Made by a program: the position numbers and the translations under genes. From contig NZ_CP101990.1 of the NCBI RefSeq assembly GCF_024508295.1, positions 992,001-1,056,000 on the forward strand: 64,000 bases of DNA, given 5' to 3'. This DNA is from Aeromicrobium duanguangcaii (GTDB lineage: Bacteria > Actinomycetota > Actinomycetes > Propionibacteriales > Nocardioidaceae). Under the pieces are notes generated by a model. That model saw only the letters and a program-made list of their open reading frames with translations. It was not told where the DNA came from and did not search any database. Shown in pieces: positions 60,980 to 64,000 of the stretch (the first letter of the stretch is position 1; each line of letters begins with the position of its first letter).

Positions 60980-62750
60980 CGTCATCGTGATCGGAGCGGG
61001 CGGTGGCGGGCCCGTCGTCGCCAAGGAGCTCGCCCAGCGCGGGCTCGACGTCCTGCTGCTCGAAGGGGGGAGCCGCAACGAGAACATCGACGCCAAGTGG
61101 ACACGCCTCGAGGACGACGCCAACAACCCGCTCTGGGGCTACCTCCGCTTCGGCGCTGACGACCGGGAGATGCCGTGGTGGCAGCGTGACCACCCGCAGA
61201 ACTCCCAGGTCTTCCACGTCGCCGGCGTCGGCGGCACGACCGCGCACTACTTCGGCAACAGCCCGCGGACGCCACCGGGCGTCTTCGCCGGGTACGCCGG
61301 CCCCGACGCCGGCGCCTACGACACGGAGCACCGCTTCCCCTTCACCTACGAGGAGTTCCGGCCGTACCTGGAGTGGGTCGAGGACACCCTCCCGATCCTG
61401 ACGGCGCCGATGGGTACGAAGGAGGAGATCTTCTTCCGGGGGTGCGAGCGGATCGGCCTACCGGTGCTCCGTCAGCGCGACACCACCCACGACTCCTACC
61501 GCCCCCAGGAGAACGCCATCCTGCAGCCCGAGGGCACCGCCGGCCGCACCACCGACCCGGCGCTGCTCACGTACCCCTTGGCCCAGGGCTGCACCATGTG
61601 CGGGGGCTGCCTGCAGGGCTGCAACCTGCCGAGGCAGGCACCGCGAAACCTCAAAGCCAAGCGCTCGACCGACAACAGCTACGTGCCCATGGCCCTGACC
61701 GCCGACCGGTGGGCGCCGGGCGGACGCGCCGTGACGCTGGTGAGCGACGCGTTCGTGACGAAGATCCACACGCGCACGACGTTGCTCGGCGGCCCGCAGG
61801 CCGTCGGCGTCACCTGGCGCGACACCAGGACCGGTGCGGTCACCCGGGCCGACTCCAAAGTCGTGGTCATGGCCGGCAGCGTCGTGGAGAACCCCCGGCT
61901 GTGGCTGAACAGCGGCCTGCCGAACCCGAACGGCTGGGTGGGCCGGGGCCTCACCGACCACGCCCTCGACTGGGTGACCGGGATCTTCGACGAGGACACC
62001 GACCAGGACAAGGGCCCGGACTCGGCGTGCCGGGCCGACTTCCCCGGCCGCGGGGCCATCGAGAACGTCGGCCTCGGTCCGGCGGCCCAGGTGCTCAGCA
62101 TGCTGCTGAGCGACAGCGGCGTCCGCGGCGCCTACGGCAACGGCCGTGGGCTCACGGGGCCGTGGGACGGGAAGACCGGCCGTCCCCTCGGGCTCGAGCT
62201 GAAGGACACCATGCGCGACAACAACAAGTTGTTGAACATGCTCATCCTCACCGACGACGACGTCGAGGCGAAGAACCGGGTGCTCCGCTCGCCGCTGCCG
62301 CCCGACCGCAACGGTTCGTTGCCCAAGGTCCGCATGTACAAGCGGGTCCGCTCGGCCCGGACGCTGCGCAACCGCGAGTGGCTGGCGGCCAAGGCGGTGG
62401 AGCTCATGCGGGCCGCCGGCGCCCGCAAGGTCATCCGCATCGACATGGCGCCGCTGATGCTGCACACGCAGTCGTCGATGCGGATGGGCCACCGCGCCTC
62501 CGACTCCGTGCTGAACGCCGACGGCGAGGCCCGGGCGGTGCGGAACCTGTTCGTCGCCGACAACTCGGCGCTCCCCAACAGCGCCGGCGGCGTGAACCCG
62601 ACGCTGACCACCCAGGCTCTCGCCACCCGCACGGCGGAGAAGATCTTCACCCGTCACTTCGGGGGCGACCCGTGGGTCAACGTGGAGGCCCCGCTGAGCT
62701 CGGCCGACGACCGGGTCACGCAAGCGGTGGTCGCCGCCGGGATCACCTGA
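60972..62750 (+). CDS. GMC family FAD oxidoreductase with a Cys4 cluster motif
   Basis: A 592-residue flavoenzyme. The FAD-binding motif is V-I-G-A-G-G-G-G (about 6-13) with E31 at the end of strand 2, and the GMC C-terminal active site has L-H-T-Q-S-S-M-R-M-G (catalytic His about 495) and G-G-V-N-P-T. Unusually for an oxidase, Cys207, Cys210, Cys213 and Cys217 form a C-x2-C-x2-C-x3-C motif, suggesting an iron-sulfur cluster and electron export, as in FAD-dependent glucose or sorbitol dehydrogenases. There is no signal peptide of its own; export would rely on the Tat partner. The substrate is unknown. Confidence 0.85.
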   Translation: MPDVIVIGAGGGGPVVAKELAQRGLDVLLLEGGSRNENIDAKWTRLEDDANNPLWGYLRFGADDREMPWWQRDHPQNSQVFHVAGVGGTTAHYFGNSPRTPPGVFAGYAGPDAGAYDTEHRFPFTYEEFRPYLEWVEDTLPILTAPMGTKEEIFFRGCERIGLPVLRQRDTTHDSYRPQENAILQPEGTAGRTTDPALLTYPLAQGCTMCGGCLQGCNLPRQAPRNLKAKRSTDNSYVPMALTADRWAPGGRAVTLVSDAFVTKIHTRTTLLGGPQAVGVTWRDTRTGAVTRADSKVVVMAGSVVENPRLWLNSGLPNPNGWVGRGLTDHALDWVTGIFDEDTDQDKGPDSACRADFPGRGAIENVGLGPAAQVLSMLLSDSGVRGAYGNGRGLTGPWDGKTGRPLGLELKDTMRDNNKLLNMLILTDDDVEAKNRVLRSPLPPDRNGSLPKVRMYKRVRSARTLRNREWLAAKAVELMRAAGARKVIRIDMAPLMLHTQSSMRMGHRASDSVLNADGEARAVRNLFVADNSALPNSAGGVNPTLTTQALATRTAEKIFTRHFGGDPWVNVEAPLSSADDRVTQAVVAAGIT

Positions 62751-62808
62751 TTTCGAGCTGGGCCGCCAGCGCCGCCGGCTCGGTGACCGGCTGGCGGCAG
62801 GCGAACGC

Positions 62809-62994
62809 CGTGGCTAGGTAAACCCCACCGGGAGCAAGACCAAGTAGGCCCCTCGCGGGGCCGTGCCACAGGGCTGCTCGTCCGACGCGGCAGGTGGGTC
62901 GCACCGAGGTGTCCAGCAATGGGCATCCCAGATGGATGGCCGCCCCTGCTCCGGAAGGACAGAATCCGGCGTACAGGCCGACTCATTCGCACCC
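62809..62994 (+). pseudogene. Displaced rnpB 3' fragment
   Basis: It repeats the last 185 nt of rnpB plus 4 flanking bases without the 5' half, so it cannot form P1 or the catalytic core. The hairpin CCTGC-TTCG-GCAGG of the intact gene reads CCTGC-TCCG-GAAGG here, with a mismatch in the stem, which fits loss of constraint. It directly precedes the convergent helicase gene, as rnpB precedes the decayed helicase. Confidence 0.9.
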
Positions 62995-63019
62995 CCCGGC
63001 CCAGCGCCGCGGGCGCGCC

Positions 63020-64000
63020 TCACTCGATGCCCAGGCGCCTGGCCACCTCGGGGCCGCCCATGTCGCGGATCACCTCAGGATCGCCGACCACGATCAGCTC
63101 GTCCGTGGCGCGCGACATCCCCACGTACAGCCGCTCCCGGGAGCGCTCCTGGACGCTCGACTCGTTGACGCACAGCACGACGGCACGCCGCTCGAGGCCC
63201 TTGCACCCCAGCACGTGCCCGTAGAAGACGTCGTCGTCGTCGAAGAACGTCTCCCAGTAGCCGCTCTGGTCGTGGAAATCGGTGCGCTCCACCTGGATGG
63301 GGTGCCGCCTTCCGGTGGTCAGCAGGCAGACGTTGCCCGCCTTCCACCCCTCGTCGAGGAGCGCGTCGATCGCGTCGTCGGCGACCGCCAGCGCGTCGCC
63401 CGCCTCGGCGGGCAGGAAGCGCACGCCCGGACCCTCGCCACCGCGGGCGTACATGCGCGAGGGGGCCAGGGGACCGAAGGTCTCGTGGATCTGGCGCGTG
63501 TTGCGCAGGTTGTGATCCAGCACGAGGGGGACCAGGTGCACCGGCGGGCGGCCGAAGCGGGCGAAGATCCGCTGGTTCTCGTCGGAGTACACGAAGAGGC
63601 CGCTCTCGTGCTCGTCGCGCAGGGACTTCAGGACGGGCTGCCACCAGTCGTCGGCGAAGTCCTGGGCCTCGTCCACGATGACGGCGTCGTACTTCTTGCT
63701 CTGGGGCAGACCGTCGGCCAGCTCCGACATGAGCGCGGGCAGCCGGCGCTCCCAGAAGTCGCTGTCCGTCCGGTCGCCGTCCGGGGCGCCCCACTGCCTG
63801 CCGAACTCGTGGAAGGTGCCGACAAACGCCGGCCGCTCCTTGCGGTTCCACGACTGGACCTCGCGCTTGAGGTACTCGGCCAGGCCCAGGGAGTAGCAGA
63901 GCATCGCCACGCGCTGGGGCCGCTGACCGCTGCGGCCCTTGGTCAGCTGCTTGGCCTGCTGCAGCGCCAGGACCGTCTTGCCGCTGCCGGCCCCGCCGCG
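63020..64000 (-). CDS. UvrD/Rep-like superfamily 1 helicase, C-terminal part
   Basis: The frame is open to the end of the window, giving 326 residues; the N-terminus lies outside. Visible motifs in order: Walker A G-G-A-G-S-G-K-T at the very edge, G-T-F-H-E-F-G-R-Q-W, V-I-V-D-E-A-Q-D-F-A (motif II), Y-S-D-E-N-Q-R-I-F (III), L-D-H-N-L-R-N-T (IV), K-G-L-E-R-R-A-V-V-L-C (V) and Y-V-G-M-S-R-A-T-D-E-L (VI). All helicase motifs are intact. Such proteins often carry an N-terminal NERD nuclease-related domain; this cannot be checked here. Confidence 0.87.
   Translation of the reverse strand, partial: RGGAGSGKTVLALQQAKQLTKGRSGQRPQRVAMLCYSLGLAEYLKREVQSWNRKERPAFVGTFHEFGRQWGAPDGDRTDSDFWERRLPALMSELADGLPQSKKYDAVIVDEAQDFADDWWQPVLKSLRDEHESGLFVYSDENQRIFARFGRPPVHLVPLVLDHNLRNTRQIHETFGPLAPSRMYARGGEGPGVRFLPAEAGDALAVADDAIDALLDEGWKAGNVCLLTTGRRHPIQVERTDFHDQSGYWETFFDDDDVFYGHVLGCKGLERRAVVLCVNESSVQERSRERLYVGMSRATDELIVVGDPEVIRDMGGPEVARRLGIE

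Noticed and set aside
59943-61126. Minus-strand frame extending the decayed helicase over the Tat and GMC genes
   Set aside because: The extension is antisense to two well-supported genes and resembles no helicase N-terminus; the helicase similarity ends by frameshift near 59840-59942.

Overview
The window is GC-rich, densely packed and uses many GTG starts. It reads as chromosome from an actinobacterium. Mycothiol chemistry (S-(hydroxymethyl)mycothiol dehydrogenase), actinobacterial signature families (DUF3145, DUF3052, AhpE-type peroxiredoxin), a homodimeric AceE and an IclR-leuCD pair all point that way. A member of Nocardioidaceae such as Aeromicrobium or Nocardioides is my inference, not something the sequence proves.

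Layout. 1-8.7 kb is accessory metabolism: the tail of a BBE-type flavoenzyme, an LLM flavin monooxygenase, an HNH lipoprotein, an FAD/NAD(P) protein, a LysR regulator divergent from two flavin reductases, the mycothiol-dependent formaldehyde pair and a DUF222/HNH protein. 8.8-10.7 kb is alkylation repair (Ada-AlkA fusion overlapping ogt). 10.7-20 kb is mostly housekeeping: ltbR-like/leuCD, plsC-gpsA, a Cys/Met-metabolism PLP enzyme, ddl, a DUF559 protein, a one-domain AsnC protein and thiL. 20-33 kb is a core block: amidase, rpmB, fakA-like, recG, rsmD, coaD, dinB, DUF177, rpmF, rnc, mutM, dgt, dnaG. After dnaG come a sigma-70-like gene running into tRNA-Asn, a frameshifted acetyltransferase, tRNA-Met/Ile2 and a HAD phosphatase. 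35-42.5 kb is an oligopeptide-type ABC importer operon with a LacI regulator and an esterase, preceded by a perfect Crp/GlxR-type palindrome. 42.6-50 kb holds DUF3145, a PAP2 membrane protein, aceE, DUF3052, ahpE and tRNA-Val. 50-57 kb holds a RecQ-like helicase fused to a phosphoribosyltransferase-like domain, an M23 peptidase, a Nif3-family protein, a zinc-ribbon coiled-coil protein and RNase H/phosphatase. 57-59.2 kb holds yaaA, a manganese-riboswitch-controlled GDT1-family exporter and rnpB.

The most unusual region is 58.8-64 kb. A complete rnpB is followed by a decayed helicase copy, then a Tat-signal protein plus GMC oxidoreductase operon, then a displaced 3' half of rnpB and an apparently intact helicase that runs off the window. 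This is the footprint of an insertion or duplication at rnpB.

Two genome-wide habits are visible. A family of 63-70 bp intergenic palindromes shares an ATTTGCTC core, and one forms the 3' end of the DUF559 gene. In at least 13 genes a TANNNT box lies exactly 6 or 7 nt before the start codon, which implies leaderless mRNAs and settles several start choices.
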